DNA from: an uncultured Actinomycetes bacterium
GTDB lineage: Bacteria > Actinomycetota > Actinomycetes > Nanopelagicales > Nanopelagicaceae
Assembly (NCBI GenBank): GCA_937888825.1
Contig: CALBFE010000016.1
Location: 41,292 to 105,291, forward strand
DNA: 64,000 bases
Direction of reading: 5' to 3'
Positions 41,271 to 51,145 of the stretch are shown here, piece by piece. Each line of letters begins with the position of its first letter. The first letter of the stretch is position 1. The notes under the pieces are model-generated. The model was given only the letters and a program-made list of their open reading frames with translations. It did no database searches and was not told the DNA's origin. Position numbers and translations under genes: made by a program.

Positions 41271-44132
41271 TTATGCAAACTCGGATATGGGTGGGCAGGA
41301 ACAAATGAGGTTCCTATCCCCGTGAGCGCCATCGATACGGCCCACTGTAGGCCAGTACTTACCTTGCATTCCGATAATTTCACCGCTCACAAGACCATTT
41401 CGTACTGATGGAAGCCCGCCAGTTTCACGTGAGTATGAGCGGTCCCAATCACCTGCCAAAACACTTTCTATGGTGTGTGGAGCATGACGCAAAGCTGACT
41501 CCTCCGCCGAGATCTTTCCATCCATGATCTCCATAATTTCACCGTGAATTGCAGTCATCGCAGCAATAAAGCGGTCAATTTCGGCGATGTCTTCACTCTC
41601 GGTTGGCTCAATCATGAAAGTTCCAGCGACAGGAAAACTCATTGTTGGAGCATGGAATCCATAATCCATTAATCGCTTAGCTATGTCATCTACAGTTACG
41701 CCACTAACCTTGGTGATCTCTCGTAAATCCAAAATGCATTCGTGTGCAACACGCCCATGCTCACCTGTGTAAAGAACTGGGAACATTGGATTCAACTTTG
41801 CTGCCATGTAGTTAGCAGACAAGATCGCAATAGATGTTGCAAGTGTGAGGCCTTCCCCACCCATCATGCGAATGTATGCCCATGAGATAGGCAAAATACT
41901 CGCAGAACCAAATGGCGCACCACTAATTGGTCCAGGACCGGTTGCAGGTCCTGATAATTCATCCAATGGATGATTAGGTAAGAATGGCGCTAAGTGAGCG
42001 CGGGAAATAACTGGTCCAACACCTGGTCCCCCACCACCGTGTGGAATACAAAAAGTTTTATGTAAATTCAAATGCGAAACATCTGCACCGAACTTTCCGG
42101 GTTGAGCTAAACCAACTAATGCATTCAAATTTGCACCATCAACATAAACCTGGCCACCAGCATCATGGACAAGTCCACATAGTTCGGTAATTGCAGATTC
42201 AAAAACACCATGTGTGGATGGATATGTGACCATGATGGCGGCCAATGACTGTGCGTGCTGAGAAATCTTCACCTTTAAATCATCAATGCTCACGTTTCCA
42301 TGCTCATCGCACTCAATAACCACAACCTGCATTCCAGCCATAACTGCGCTGGCAGCATTGGTGCCATGGGCAGAAGATGGAATCAAACAAATAGTGCGAG
42401 CTTGATCACCACGGGAATCGTGGTAATTACGAATAGCCAATAATCCAGCAAACTCCCCCTGGCTTCCGGCGTTAGGTTGCAGCGAGACTGCGTCATAGCC
42501 AGTGATTTTTATAAGCCAATCTGAGAGTTGTGCAATCAATTCTCGAAATCCTGCGTTTTGTTTTGCTGGGGCAAATGGATGCAAAGATGAGAACTCAGGC
42601 CACGTCACAGCTTCCATCTCTGTTGTGGCATTGAGCTTCATAGTGCAAGAGCCCAGCGGAATCATGGTGCGATCCAGGGCCAAGTCTCGATCAGAAAGGG
42701 TGCGCAGATAGCGCAGCATCGATGTTTCAGAGCGCATGGTGTTAAAGATTGGGTGGCGCAAATATGTAGATGTACGGGTTGCAAAATCAGGAATCGATTT
42801 ACTGGCAACCCCTACTGCCCCACTTCCGAAGATCTCACACAAATCCTTGAGTGTCTTTGTATCCGTAGTTTCATCTAAGGAAACTCCCACGTGTGTTCCA
42901 TCTACGACTCTGAGATTAATCTTTTTTCCATCTGCCTTCTTATGAAGTGTGACGGCATCCTTAACTTCAATGAGAAGAGTGTCGAAGTAGTTTGAGTGAA
43001 CAACTTTATGCCCAGATGCGCTCACTGAGTTTGCTAACTCTTGTGTCTGTCTGTTCACGCGAGATGCAATTATTTTCAATCCTGTTGGTCCGTGCCACAT
43101 GGCATAGAAGGCACTCATGACGGCTAAGAGAACTTGTGCGGTGCAGATATTGCTCGTCGCTTTGTCACGACGAATATGCTGCTCACGTGTCTGAAGAGCC
43201 AAGCGAAAAGCTGGATTTCCATGCGAGTCAACACTCTGTCCAACTAAGCGTCCTGGCAATGATCGCTCTAAACCTTCACGGACCGACATGAAACCAGCAT
43301 GTGGTCCACCAAAGCCCATAGGTACTCCAAAGCGCTGGGCTGAACCAACTGCAATATCAGCGCCCCACTCCCCTGGCGGCGTTAACAAAGTGAGTGCAAG
43401 CAAATCTGTAGCTGCAATGAGCAAACCTTCTTTTGCATGAACCCATGTGGCAAGTTGGCTGTAATCAATGATTTCACCGTGAGTATTTGGATATTGAACA
43501 AGGACTCCGAATACTTCAGAATTCGCCGGTACCTCGGAAAGATCGACTACTTCAACCTTAATACCTTGTGGCCTAGCGCGTGTCTGTACCACTGCAATAG
43601 TTTGTGGATGCACATTGACATCAATAAGAAATACCGCATCATCACTTCCCTTATAAACACGACGGGCTAGCGTCATAGCTTCAGCTGCTGCTGTGCTTTC
43701 ATCCAACATAGAGGCATTGGCTATTGATAGAGCTGTTAAATCGCAGACCACGGTTTGAAAAGCGAACAGAGCTTCTAATCGCCCTTGTGAAATCTCTGGT
43801 TGATACGGCGTATAAGCGGTATACCAAGCAGGGTTTTCCATAACGTTTCGCAAAATTACAGGCGGAATAATAGTTCCGTAATAGCCGGTACCAATCACAT
43901 TGCGATACACATCATTTTTATCTGCAAGTGCGCGTAGTTCTGCAATAACATCTACTTCATTGAGGGCTGTTGGAAGCGTTTGACTTAACCTTTTGGTCAT
44001 TGCAATATTTTGAGGAACAACATCTGCTATAAAATCTGCCATTGAGGAATAGCCAAGTTCCATCAACATCGTTTGGGCCTGATCCTCTGAAGGACCGATG
44101 TGTCGACGTGAAAACGCGTCGTAGTCAACCAT
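41271..44132 (-). CDS. gcvP: Glycine dehydrogenase (decarboxylating), P-protein
   Basis: [62 protein letters not shown]. Likely start MVDYDAF at 44132; longer ORF to 44141. Confidence 0.96.
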   Translation of the reverse strand: MVDYDAFSRRHIGPSEDQAQTMLMELGYSSMADFIADVVPQNIAMTKRLSQTLPTALNEVDVIAELRALADKNDVYRNVIGTGYYGTIIPPVILRNVMENPAWYTAYTPYQPEISQGRLEALFAFQTVVCDLTALSIANASMLDESTAAAEAMTLARRVYKGSDDAVFLIDVNVHPQTIAVVQTRARPQGIKVEVVDLSEVPANSEVFGVLVQYPNTHGEIIDYSQLATWVHAKEGLLIAATDLLALTLLTPPGEWGADIAVGSAQRFGVPMGFGGPHAGFMSVREGLERSLPGRLVGQSVDSHGNPAFRLALQTREQHIRRDKATSNICTAQVLLAVMSAFYAMWHGPTGLKIIASRVNRQTQELANSVSASGHKVVHSNYFDTLLIEVKDAVTLHKKADGKKINLRVVDGTHVGVSLDETTDTKTLKDLCEIFGSGAVGVASKSIPDFATRTSTYLRHPIFNTMRSETSMLRYLRTLSDRDLALDRTMIPLGSCTMKLNATTEMEAVTWPEFSSLHPFAPAKQNAGFRELIAQLSDWLIKITGYDAVSLQPNAGSQGEFAGLLAIRNYHDSRGDQARTICLIPSSAHGTNAASAVMAGMQVVVIECDEHGNVSIDDLKVKISQHAQSLAAIMVTYPSTHGVFESAITELCGLVHDAGGQVYVDGANLNALVGLAQPGKFGADVSHLNLHKTFCIPHGGGGPGVGPVISRAHLAPFLPNHPLDELSGPATGPGPISGAPFGSASILPISWAYIRMMGGEGLTLATSIAILSANYMAAKLNPMFPVLYTGEHGRVAHECILDLREITKVSGVTVDDIAKRLMDYGFHAPTMSFPVAGTFMIEPTESEDIAEIDRFIAAMTAIHGEIMEIMDGKISAEESALRHAPHTIESVLAGDWDRSYSRETGGLPSVRNGLVSGEIIGMQGKYWPTVGRIDGAHGDRNLICSCPPISEFA

Positions 44133-44156
44133 GTCCAACATCCCCTACCCATACAA

Positions 44157-44176
44157 AGGGGCCTTCAATGGCCCCT
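44157..44176 (-). terminator. Hairpin between MerR gene and gcvP (terminator or leader element)
   Basis: Perfect 7-bp stem aggggcc-ttcaat-ggcccct, followed on the minus strand by a short T-rich stretch (tttgt), in the 44133-44197 gap. Confidence 0.45.
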
Positions 44177-44197
44177 ATGAGATAAGGATAGGTCTTT

Positions 44198-44704
44198 TCA
44201 AGCGCCTTTGCTCTTGCGACGTAGGGAAAGTTCATCGTTAGATTCAACACCCACGCTTTGACCACTGATCTCACCTTGCAAGAGTGAGAGAGAACCCTCC
44301 ACCTCATGCCACACTTTTCCAACAGCGATACCAAATACTCCTTGGCCACCTGCCAGCAAGTCGATGATGTCATCTGGGCTCGAGCACTCATAGATAGATG
44401 CACCATCACTCATCAACGTCATGCTCTCCAGCTCAGTTACTCCTCTGCTGCGAAGGTGATCAACAGCGGTACGAATGTTTTGCAGCGATACGCCGGCATC
44501 TAATAGACGCTTAACGATTTTTAATACGAGAATGTCTCTAAACCCATATAGACGTTGAGTTCCTGAACCGCTTGCAGTTCTAATGCTTGGCTCAACTAAA
44601 CCTGTGCGTGCCCAATAATCTAACTGGCGGTATGTAATACCGGCGGCAGAACAAGCAGTAGCGCCACGGTAGCCAATTTCTAGTTCATGGGAAGTCACAG
44701 GCAA
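44198..44704 (-). CDS. MerR-family transcriptional regulator
   Basis: IGYRGATACSAAGITYRQLDYWARTGLVEPSIRTASGSGTQRLYGFRDILVLKIVKRLLDAGVSLQNIRTAV. Confidence 0.92.
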   Translation of the reverse strand: MPVTSHELEIGYRGATACSAAGITYRQLDYWARTGLVEPSIRTASGSGTQRLYGFRDILVLKIVKRLLDAGVSLQNIRTAVDHLRSRGVTELESMTLMSDGASIYECSSPDDIIDLLAGGQGVFGIAVGKVWHEVEGSLSLLQGEISGQSVGVESNDELSLRRKSKGA

Positions 44705-44806
44705 ACTCGTTTCTCTTGGGGAGTGATGTAAATGTAGGGCAGCAAGGCTCCCCGTTCAATGACCGACACGGTCGTAACCTCTACTTGAGATTGAGGGTTT
44801 AGTCCC

Positions 44807-45301
44807 CTAGCCCGCAAAATCCTCGGGGTTAATCTGGTCTAAGAACTCTCTAAAGCGCTCAACTTCCCGGTTTTCATCCCCTGGAGCTGCCTCGGCCGGA
44901 ATCTCAATTCCGATTTCATCGAGTAGTTCTGAGCTAGCCAAAATATTGGCTGAAGCTCTAAGGGCTAAAGCGATGGCATCTGAGGGCCTGGCAGAGATGG
45001 TGTGCGTGGTGTCAGCGCTATCTCTGACTATGAGGTTGGCATAAAAAACACCTTCATCTATATGGGTAATGTGAACTGCCGTCAGGGTGGCTTGGAGCTC
45101 TTCAACAATGTTTTGAGTTAAATCATGAGTTAAAGGTCGTGGTGGCTGAACACCTTGCTGAGCAAAAGCGATAGCCGTTGCCTCTACTGCCCCAACCCAA
45201 ATGGGCAGAAATCGAGTTCCATCAATTTCTTTAAGTAAGACGATGGGCTGATTGGAAGGCATTTCGACTCGAACGCCGATGACCTCCATGGAAATCATCA
45301 T
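44807..45301 (-). CDS. Bifunctional nuclease family protein (DUF151)
   Basis: VIGVRVEMPSNQPIVLLKEIDGTRFLPIWVGAVEATAIAFAQQGVQPPRPLTHDL; SARPSDAIALALRASANI. Confidence 0.93.
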   Translation of the reverse strand: MMISMEVIGVRVEMPSNQPIVLLKEIDGTRFLPIWVGAVEATAIAFAQQGVQPPRPLTHDLTQNIVEELQATLTAVHITHIDEGVFYANLIVRDSADTTHTISARPSDAIALALRASANILASSELLDEIGIEIPAEAAPGDENREVERFREFLDQINPEDFAG

Positions 45302-45304
45302 TGG

Positions 45305-46030
45305 TTATGAACGAAGGCGATGAAGTCCGCCGCGGACAAGTGCTGCATGCAGACGAATAGAAAGAGATGCGATCTCCTTTTGAACTTCTTCAGCACGGGC
45401 CTTTGAATCGGCGCTCTTTTGTCTAGTCAAAGGAGTGATGACTTGCTCAATTAATCCAATTTCACGATCTGCTGCAGATTTAAAGGAGCGCAAGTGACGA
45501 GCTTCAATTCCAAAACCAGCCATCTCTGTTACAGCCTTAGCAATAGCTAGAGCGTCTCCATCGTAGTGACGACCACGAATGGTGATCAGGCCAAAGCCCT
45601 CTAGTTCAACTAGTTGATCTTCTTTGAGCCCTGAGTTCTTCAAGAGTTCATCGCGAGAAAGACGCATCTCTGAAACTTCACCAAATGTGCTGGGTGCCAT
45701 CTCTCCATCAATTGTTGCCAGGCCAAGAGTTGGTCGAGGTGCTGCAACTGAACCAGTAGCTGCTGGAACAAGGCCACGATCAATTGCATCTAAATTGTCT
45801 TTAATAACTTTAAGGGGCAAGTACTGATCACGTTGAGCAAGAAGCACATAGCGCAGACGTTCTAGATCAGATGTTGTGAACTTGCGGTAACCAGATGGTG
45901 TTCGCTGCGGCTCAATCAAACCTTCAGATTCTAGGAAGCGAATCTTTGAGATTGTTATATCTGCAAAATCTGGGCGAAGTCTGTTTAGAACTTCACCAAT
46001 GCTCAGATACGCGCGAGCTGGAACTGCCAT
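45305..46030 (-). CDS. ftsR: MerR-family regulator, FtsR-like
   Basis: YLSIGEVLNRLRPDFADITISKIRFLESEGLIEPQRTPSGYRKFTTSDLERLRYVLLAQRDQYLPLKVIKDNLDAIDRG; synteny with garA/gcvH. Confidence 0.88.
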   Translation of the reverse strand: MAVPARAYLSIGEVLNRLRPDFADITISKIRFLESEGLIEPQRTPSGYRKFTTSDLERLRYVLLAQRDQYLPLKVIKDNLDAIDRGLVPAATGSVAAPRPTLGLATIDGEMAPSTFGEVSEMRLSRDELLKNSGLKEDQLVELEGFGLITIRGRHYDGDALAIAKAVTEMAGFGIEARHLRSFKSAADREIGLIEQVITPLTRQKSADSKARAEEVQKEIASLSIRLHAALVRGGLHRLRS

Positions 46031-46046
46031 TGAAATTCTCCCCTAA

Positions 46047-46496
46047 TTATTTTCTGCCAGAAACAAATAGCAGATGGAACTTGCCAATTTGAATCTGATC
46101 TCCGGAATGTAGTGCGTGTTCTGTTACTGAAGAGTTGTTGACATATGTGCCATTTAAAGAACCACTGTCTTTGAGTGAAAATCCTGAAGAGGCACTTTCA
46201 ATCTTTGCGTGGGATCTAGAGACTGTTACATCGTCTAAGAAAACATCACTGCCAGATGAGCGACCAATGCTTGCACCTTGTGCAGTAATCAAAAATCTAG
46301 AACCAAGATTTGATCCTCGATTAATAATCAACATCGCTTTTTCTGCTGACTGTGCGATTTCTTCGATAATGCTGCGATCTGCGGCTGAGACAGTGGCTAG
46401 AAACTCATCAAGAGCTCCAGCTGGGGAATGACTGGCTGTGCGTGGACCTAGGTGCAAAGTGGTGGTGAGTTCGCTGGGCGTTTGTTCTGCCTTCAC
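46047..46496 (-). CDS. garA: FHA-domain protein, GarA/OdhI-like
   Basis: FHA core GSRFLITAQGASIGRSSGSDVFLDDVTVSRSHAKIE...GSLNGTYVNNSSV..GDQIQIGKFHLLFVSG. GTG start at 46496 preferred because GGGGGAGA lies just upstream; ORF extends to 46559. Confidence 0.85.
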   Translation of the reverse strand: MKAEQTPSELTTTLHLGPRTASHSPAGALDEFLATVSAADRSIIEEIAQSAEKAMLIINRGSNLGSRFLITAQGASIGRSSGSDVFLDDVTVSRSHAKIESASSGFSLKDSGSLNGTYVNNSSVTEHALHSGDQIQIGKFHLLFVSGRK

Positions 46497-46555
46497 TTGT
46501 CTCTCCCCCTTCACCGTCAACCTGAGGCTGACACTAAAGGGGTGAGAGGATTTGG

Positions 46556-46930
46556 TCAAGCCGTAATGTGGACGTAACCCGCAGCATCCATCAGGTCAAC
46601 AGGCGTACCTGTTACCTCAACCTTGACCAACCAGCCAGCACCATAGGGATCGCTGTTGACAAGCTCTGGGGTTTGAGAAAGTGCGCCATTAATTTCACTC
46701 ACAACGCCACTAACGGCTGCGAAAATCTCTGATACTGATTTTGTAGATTCAATTTCTCCACAAACTTTGCCGGCGGTAAGGGTTTCGCCAACTTTCGGAA
46801 GTTGAACATAGACAATGTCACCGAGCGCACCCTGCGCAAAATCAGTAATTCCCATTGTGTAGAGATTTCCAGTTGAACTTACCCACTCATGCTCTTTGGT
46901 GTACTGCAAACCCTCAGGAATTGATGACAC
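46556..46930 (-). CDS. gcvH: Glycine cleavage system H protein
   Basis: LQYTKEHEWVSSTGNLYTMGITDFAQGALGDIVYVQLPKVGETLTAGKVCGEIESTKSVSEIFAAVSG. Confidence 0.96.
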   Translation of the reverse strand: MSSIPEGLQYTKEHEWVSSTGNLYTMGITDFAQGALGDIVYVQLPKVGETLTAGKVCGEIESTKSVSEIFAAVSGVVSEINGALSQTPELVNSDPYGAGWLVKVEVTGTPVDLMDAAGYVHITA

Positions 46931-47486
46931 GTGTTCCTCTCATTTGCGAAAAGCCTTCGCGTCCATAACTTATACCTGTCGCAATGTAGAGGGCAATCCC
47001 CCAGATGGCAAAACTCCATCCCAGAACGAAAGCAATCGTTCCGAGAGGAGTGTCACTTTTAGCTAAGAGTAAAAAAGGGAAGGCATACATAAGATTGAAG
47101 GTTGCCGCCTTGCCCAAATAAGTAACTGTGAAAGGCGCCAGACCTCTTGATTTCATTATCAGCGTTATAAGGCCTAGAACTAAATCTCGGGCTATGAGTA
47201 AGACGATGATCCAGGCCGGAACTATGTCGCGGATTAGAAAGACGATCAGAATCGTCAAGATGTATAGGCGATCAATTGCTGGATCAGCTAATTCTCCAAA
47301 GCGAGAAGTTTGATTCCAGGCTCTGGCTAACTTTCCATCGAAGTAGTCAGTGGCTCCCCCGATAGCTAAAACCACAATCGCCCACCCATCTGCCTCGATA
47401 GAAAGAGTGAGATAAACGAAAAGTGGAATACCTAGAAAGCGCAGAAACGTTAAAGCATTAGGAATTGATAGAAGCGATGAATTCAT
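46914..47486 (-). CDS. pgsA: CDP-alcohol phosphatidyltransferase family protein
   Basis: SIPNALTFLRFLGIPLFVYLTL; CDP-OH-PT motif ATDYFDGKLARAWNQTSRFGELADPAIDRL. Confidence 0.88.
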   Translation of the reverse strand: MNSSLLSIPNALTFLRFLGIPLFVYLTLSIEADGWAIVVLAIGGATDYFDGKLARAWNQTSRFGELADPAIDRLYILTILIVFLIRDIVPAWIIVLLIARDLVLGLITLIMKSRGLAPFTVTYLGKAATFNLMYAFPFLLLAKSDTPLGTIAFVLGWSFAIWGIALYIATGISYGREGFSQMRGTRVINS

Positions 47487-47489
47487 TGC

Positions 47490-49445
47490 TCACTCTCGCT
47501 CTTTAACCCTGATCGCTACTTGTACTGGAGTGCCAGGAAATGAGAACTCCTCACGCAATCTACGTTCAATGAATCGGCGATATGAAGCCTCAATCCAGCC
47601 ATTAGAAAAGACTACGAACTTAGGAGGCGCGATTCCAGCCTGGGTGGCGTAGTAAACCTTTGGTTGCTTTCCACCACGAACCGGAGGCGGCGTTGCACCG
47701 ATAAGAGCTCCAAGGAATGAGTTGAGCTTGGCCGTTGGAACGCGCTTTTCCCAACTATCAAGTGCTGTGCGAAGCGCCGGTGCTAGACGATCTCGGTGCC
47801 ATCCAGTTTTGGCGGCCACGTTTACTCGCTGTGCCCATTCCACTTGATCCAGGTGGCGATCAATCTCGCGATCCAACTGATCTCTGCGATCTTCATCAAC
47901 TAAGTCCCACTTATTCATCACTATCACCATGGCTTTTCCAGCCTCTTCCACCATTGTGATCACACGCAAATCCTGCTCAGTGATTGGCTCTGATGCATCT
48001 AAAACCACGACTGCCACCTCACAGCGCTCAAGGGCTGTCTGTGTTCGAAGGGATGCGTAGTAATCAGTACCTGATGCCTGGTTAGCGCGCTTTTTCAATC
48101 CTGCGGTGTCGATAAATCTCCAGATCGATCCACCAAATTCAATTAGCTCATCAACTGGATCTCTAGTTGTTCCTGCAACATCATCAACGATAGATCTATT
48201 CTCACCAGCTAAAGCATTGAGCAATGATGACTTACCAACATTTGGTCGACCAATGAGTGCAACTTTGCGATAACCATCCTGAGTTTGTGCTCCCCCAACT
48301 TCAGGAAGCTCAGCAACAATATGATCAAGTAAATCTCCAGAACCACGGCCGTGAAGTGCTGAAACGAAATATGGTTCACCAAGTCCTAGTGACCACAAGC
48401 CATGAGCTTCTGATTCTTCGCGCTCTCCATCAACTTTGTTACCAATTAAAATTAGAGGCTTCTTTGCTTTGCGCAGATGCTGAACCAAAATGTCATCTTC
48501 ATCTAAAGCGCCAACTTGAGCATCAACAACAAATGCAAGTACATCAGCTTCTTGCATTGCTATTTCTGCACCAGCACTTACCTGAACAGAGATACCGTCA
48601 GGTTTTGCTTCCCAACCGCCAGTGTCCATGATGATGAAACGACGACCGCCCCATTCGCATTCATACTGCACACGATCACGTGTCACACCAGGTGTGTCTT
48701 CAACAATTGCTTCTCTTCGTCCTAAGAATCTGTTAATCAATGTTGATTTACCAACGTTAGGTCGGCCCAAGATTGCAACGATTGGTAATCCTAGAAGTGA
48801 GCGTTGGCGGAGTAATTCCCAAATTCGCTCCACTGTTTCATCTAAATCCAGATTAGTTGAATCCACTTCTACTGCATCAAATGCCATAACCAACGGTGAA
48901 ACGGTGCGATTAGTGTCGATGGAGTCACGATTTTCTAAAGAGCTTTTAACATCAACAGATTTATCATCTGTTTCATTCTCACGGCGATAAGCGCGAGCAT
49001 CCAAATCAGCTGTTAAATAGATCTTAAGAGCCGCATCTGGAACTACCACCGTTCCAATGTCACGTCCCTCAACAACTATTCCACGTGGTGCCTGAGAAAT
49101 AATTTTCCGTTGGATGCCAAGAAGTTCGTCGCGAATTTGTGGCATCGCACTAATGCGACTGACATTCTCAGTTACTGATGTGCCGCGGATCGCGTGAGTA
49201 ATCTGTGTATCGCCTGCAAATACATCTGGAGAATTGGGATCTGAGACAAATCTAATTGGCACGCTCTTAAGTGCTTTAAGAATTTCTACAGCTTCAGTGC
49301 AGTTATTTTCTAATGCAATCCAAGTAACTGCGCGATAGAGCGCACCAGTATCTAAATAATTCCATCCAGCACGAATTGCTATTGCTTTAGATGTGCTGGA
49401 TTTACCTGCGCCACTCGGGCCATCAATTGCTACGACTATGCCCAT
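47490..49445 (-). CDS. Bifunctional cytidylate kinase / ribosome-assembly GTPase Der
   Basis: N-terminal Cmk ([32 protein letters not shown]). C-terminal Der with two GTPase domains ([36 protein letters not shown]). One ORF of 651 aa. Confidence 0.95.
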   Translation of the reverse strand: MGIVVAIDGPSGAGKSSTSKAIAIRAGWNYLDTGALYRAVTWIALENNCTEAVEILKALKSVPIRFVSDPNSPDVFAGDTQITHAIRGTSVTENVSRISAMPQIRDELLGIQRKIISQAPRGIVVEGRDIGTVVVPDAALKIYLTADLDARAYRRENETDDKSVDVKSSLENRDSIDTNRTVSPLVMAFDAVEVDSTNLDLDETVERIWELLRQRSLLGLPIVAILGRPNVGKSTLINRFLGRREAIVEDTPGVTRDRVQYECEWGGRRFIIMDTGGWEAKPDGISVQVSAGAEIAMQEADVLAFVVDAQVGALDEDDILVQHLRKAKKPLILIGNKVDGEREESEAHGLWSLGLGEPYFVSALHGRGSGDLLDHIVAELPEVGGAQTQDGYRKVALIGRPNVGKSSLLNALAGENRSIVDDVAGTTRDPVDELIEFGGSIWRFIDTAGLKKRANQASGTDYYASLRTQTALERCEVAVVVLDASEPITEQDLRVITMVEEAGKAMVIVMNKWDLVDEDRRDQLDREIDRHLDQVEWAQRVNVAAKTGWHRDRLAPALRTALDSWEKRVPTAKLNSFLGALIGATPPPVRGGKQPKVYYATQAGIAPPKFVVFSNGWIEASYRRFIERRLREEFSFPGTPVQVAIRVKERE

Positions 49446-49460
49446 GTGATGAGCCTACTT

Positions 49461-50513
49461 CTATTTACGAACCGGATGAACGTTCCACCCGATCATTGAG
49501 AGATGATTTGATAACTTCACAGCATCATCTGCAGAAAGTGCCAAAGTGATTAATGCATTGAGTTGTCCTGGTGAGTGTTCAATTACTAAATCTTCAACGT
49601 TTACAGACATTACTGCGCATTCATTGAAGATTGCGCCTAATTGACCTGGTTTGTCATCGATGACAATTGGAACGTAGGTGTATTCACGTGCTTTTCCACC
49701 ATGTTTACCTGGAATCAAATTTCTTCCGTCACGACCTTTGCGCATAAAGGCGGCAATTTTGTCCTGATCATCAACTGAATCAATCATTGCGCCTAACTCT
49801 GTGTGCAAATTTGTAAGTAACGCTTTTATCTCTTGAGAATTTGAATTGATAATCTCTTTCCATAAATTCTCATCCGATGCCGCAATGCGTGTGGTGTCGC
49901 GAAGTCCGGCTCCAGCTAGATCTAGCCATTCAGGGGCAACACCATGCAGTGAGCCCGCCAAGAGTGTGGCCGTGATCTGCGGAAGGTGGGAAACTCTTGC
50001 GACGGCGGCATCGTGCGAAGCCGCATCTAGTTCGACGCAGGTAGCCCCGAGGAGTTGGATGAGCCATTTAACTTTTGCTATCGCCTCGGGATCAGTTTGC
50101 GAATCCGGAGTGATGATCCAGCTCCTGGAGAGAAAGAGATCGGCGCGAGCTGACTCTGCTCCCCCGACTTCGCGGCCAGCCATTGGGTGAGTACCTACGA
50201 ATTGGCTCAAAGGTAGCGCTGATGACTTAACCTTTTCTATAGGTTCAACTTTTACACTACATACATCTATAAAAGTCGAGTTTGGGTTTAGTGCATACTG
50301 CTCATTTATGACCTGGGATAGGGCGCTGAGCGGAGTTGCCAGAATAATAAGCTCCGGCTCGGAAATTGTGACAGCTCCTGTTAAATCCTCTGCTAAACCC
50401 TGATTACGACTATCCACGTCGATCATCTCAACGGCTATATTTTTGGCTGCAAGAGCCAACCCGATGGAGGTGCCAATGAGGCCAGCCCCCACAATTCGAA
50501 CCGAGTGCACCAT
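49461..50513 (-). CDS. tyrA: Prephenate dehydrogenase (with C-terminal ACT domain)
   Basis: VRIVGAGLIGTSIGLALAAKNI; FVGTHPMAGREVGGAESARADLFLSRSWIITP; VSHLPQITATLLAG. Confidence 0.93.
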   Translation of the reverse strand: MVHSVRIVGAGLIGTSIGLALAAKNIAVEMIDVDSRNQGLAEDLTGAVTISEPELIILATPLSALSQVINEQYALNPNSTFIDVCSVKVEPIEKVKSSALPLSQFVGTHPMAGREVGGAESARADLFLSRSWIITPDSQTDPEAIAKVKWLIQLLGATCVELDAASHDAAVARVSHLPQITATLLAGSLHGVAPEWLDLAGAGLRDTTRIAASDENLWKEIINSNSQEIKALLTNLHTELGAMIDSVDDQDKIAAFMRKGRDGRNLIPGKHGGKAREYTYVPIVIDDKPGQLGAIFNECAVMSVNVEDLVIEHSPGQLNALITLALSADDAVKLSNHLSMIGWNVHPVRK

Positions 50514-50875
50514 TACTGAGCTATATCTCGGCGCAGGGCTACTGCCCCGTGTAGATAGATATGAGAGATCTCTTCATGGCTCTTCCCGCTCTCAACGTGG
50601 AGCATGGCACGAATAACCATCGCTAAGGCCCCAGGAACATCTACCTCAACAGAGCCAATTAGCGGCACAGAGGCAAAGCCAATCTCGCGACACGCAGCAG
50701 CCGGAAAGGCAGCCGTTAAATCTGGGGTCGAAGTGAAAAAAACAGATACAACGTCACTGGGAGTCAGAGTGTTGGCATCCAAAATCGCCTGAATCAGCTC
50801 TTTAACCCCTGCGGCTATGGCCTCGGGGTTATTTGCGCTCACTTGTGTGGCGCCACGTATAGCTCTGATCGACAT
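50513..50875 (-). CDS. aroH: Chorismate mutase (AroH type)
   Basis: MSIRAIRGATQVSANNPEAIAAGVKELIQAILDANTLTPSDVVSVFFTSTPDLTAAFPAAACREIGF; start trimmed from 51010. Confidence 0.92.
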   Translation of the reverse strand: MSIRAIRGATQVSANNPEAIAAGVKELIQAILDANTLTPSDVVSVFFTSTPDLTAAFPAAACREIGFASVPLIGSVEVDVPGALAMVIRAMLHVESGKSHEEISHIYLHGAVALRRDIAQ

Positions 50876-50942
50876 GGGATAAGGGTACCTTTCTTGGTCA
50901 CTTTTTCGCTCGATTTTGAATGCTTCTAAGATAGTAAAAGTA

Positions 50943-51132
50943 TTTATCGATAAAACCTCTTTACGATAATTCTTCCAATTGGCCTGCTGATCTACTCCCT
51001 CATAGCTCAAATTGCTGTTATCGATTTGTCGCTACTACCAAGCGATTTTGTGCTTACTCAATGTCGATATATTGCTATTCGTGGAAATATTATCGATAAA
51101 CAGATTTAACTGTATTTGACCTATTATCGATT
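50943..51132. promoter_or_regulatory. Cluster of TTATCGAT(AA) palindromic/half-palindromic motifs in the aroH-rluB intergenic region
   Basis: TTATCGATAA at 50944-50953 and 51090-51099; TTATCGATTT at 51018-51027 and 51124-51133; related TGTCGATATA at ~51062. Confidence 0.5.
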
Positions 51133-51145
51133 TAGCGTAAAAACG

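Noticed and set aside
50876-51010. 45-residue N-terminal extension of the chorismate mutase ORF
   Set aside because: MSIRAIRGATQ is the typical AroH N-terminus; the extension runs into the motif-rich AT intergenic region and is probably non-coding.
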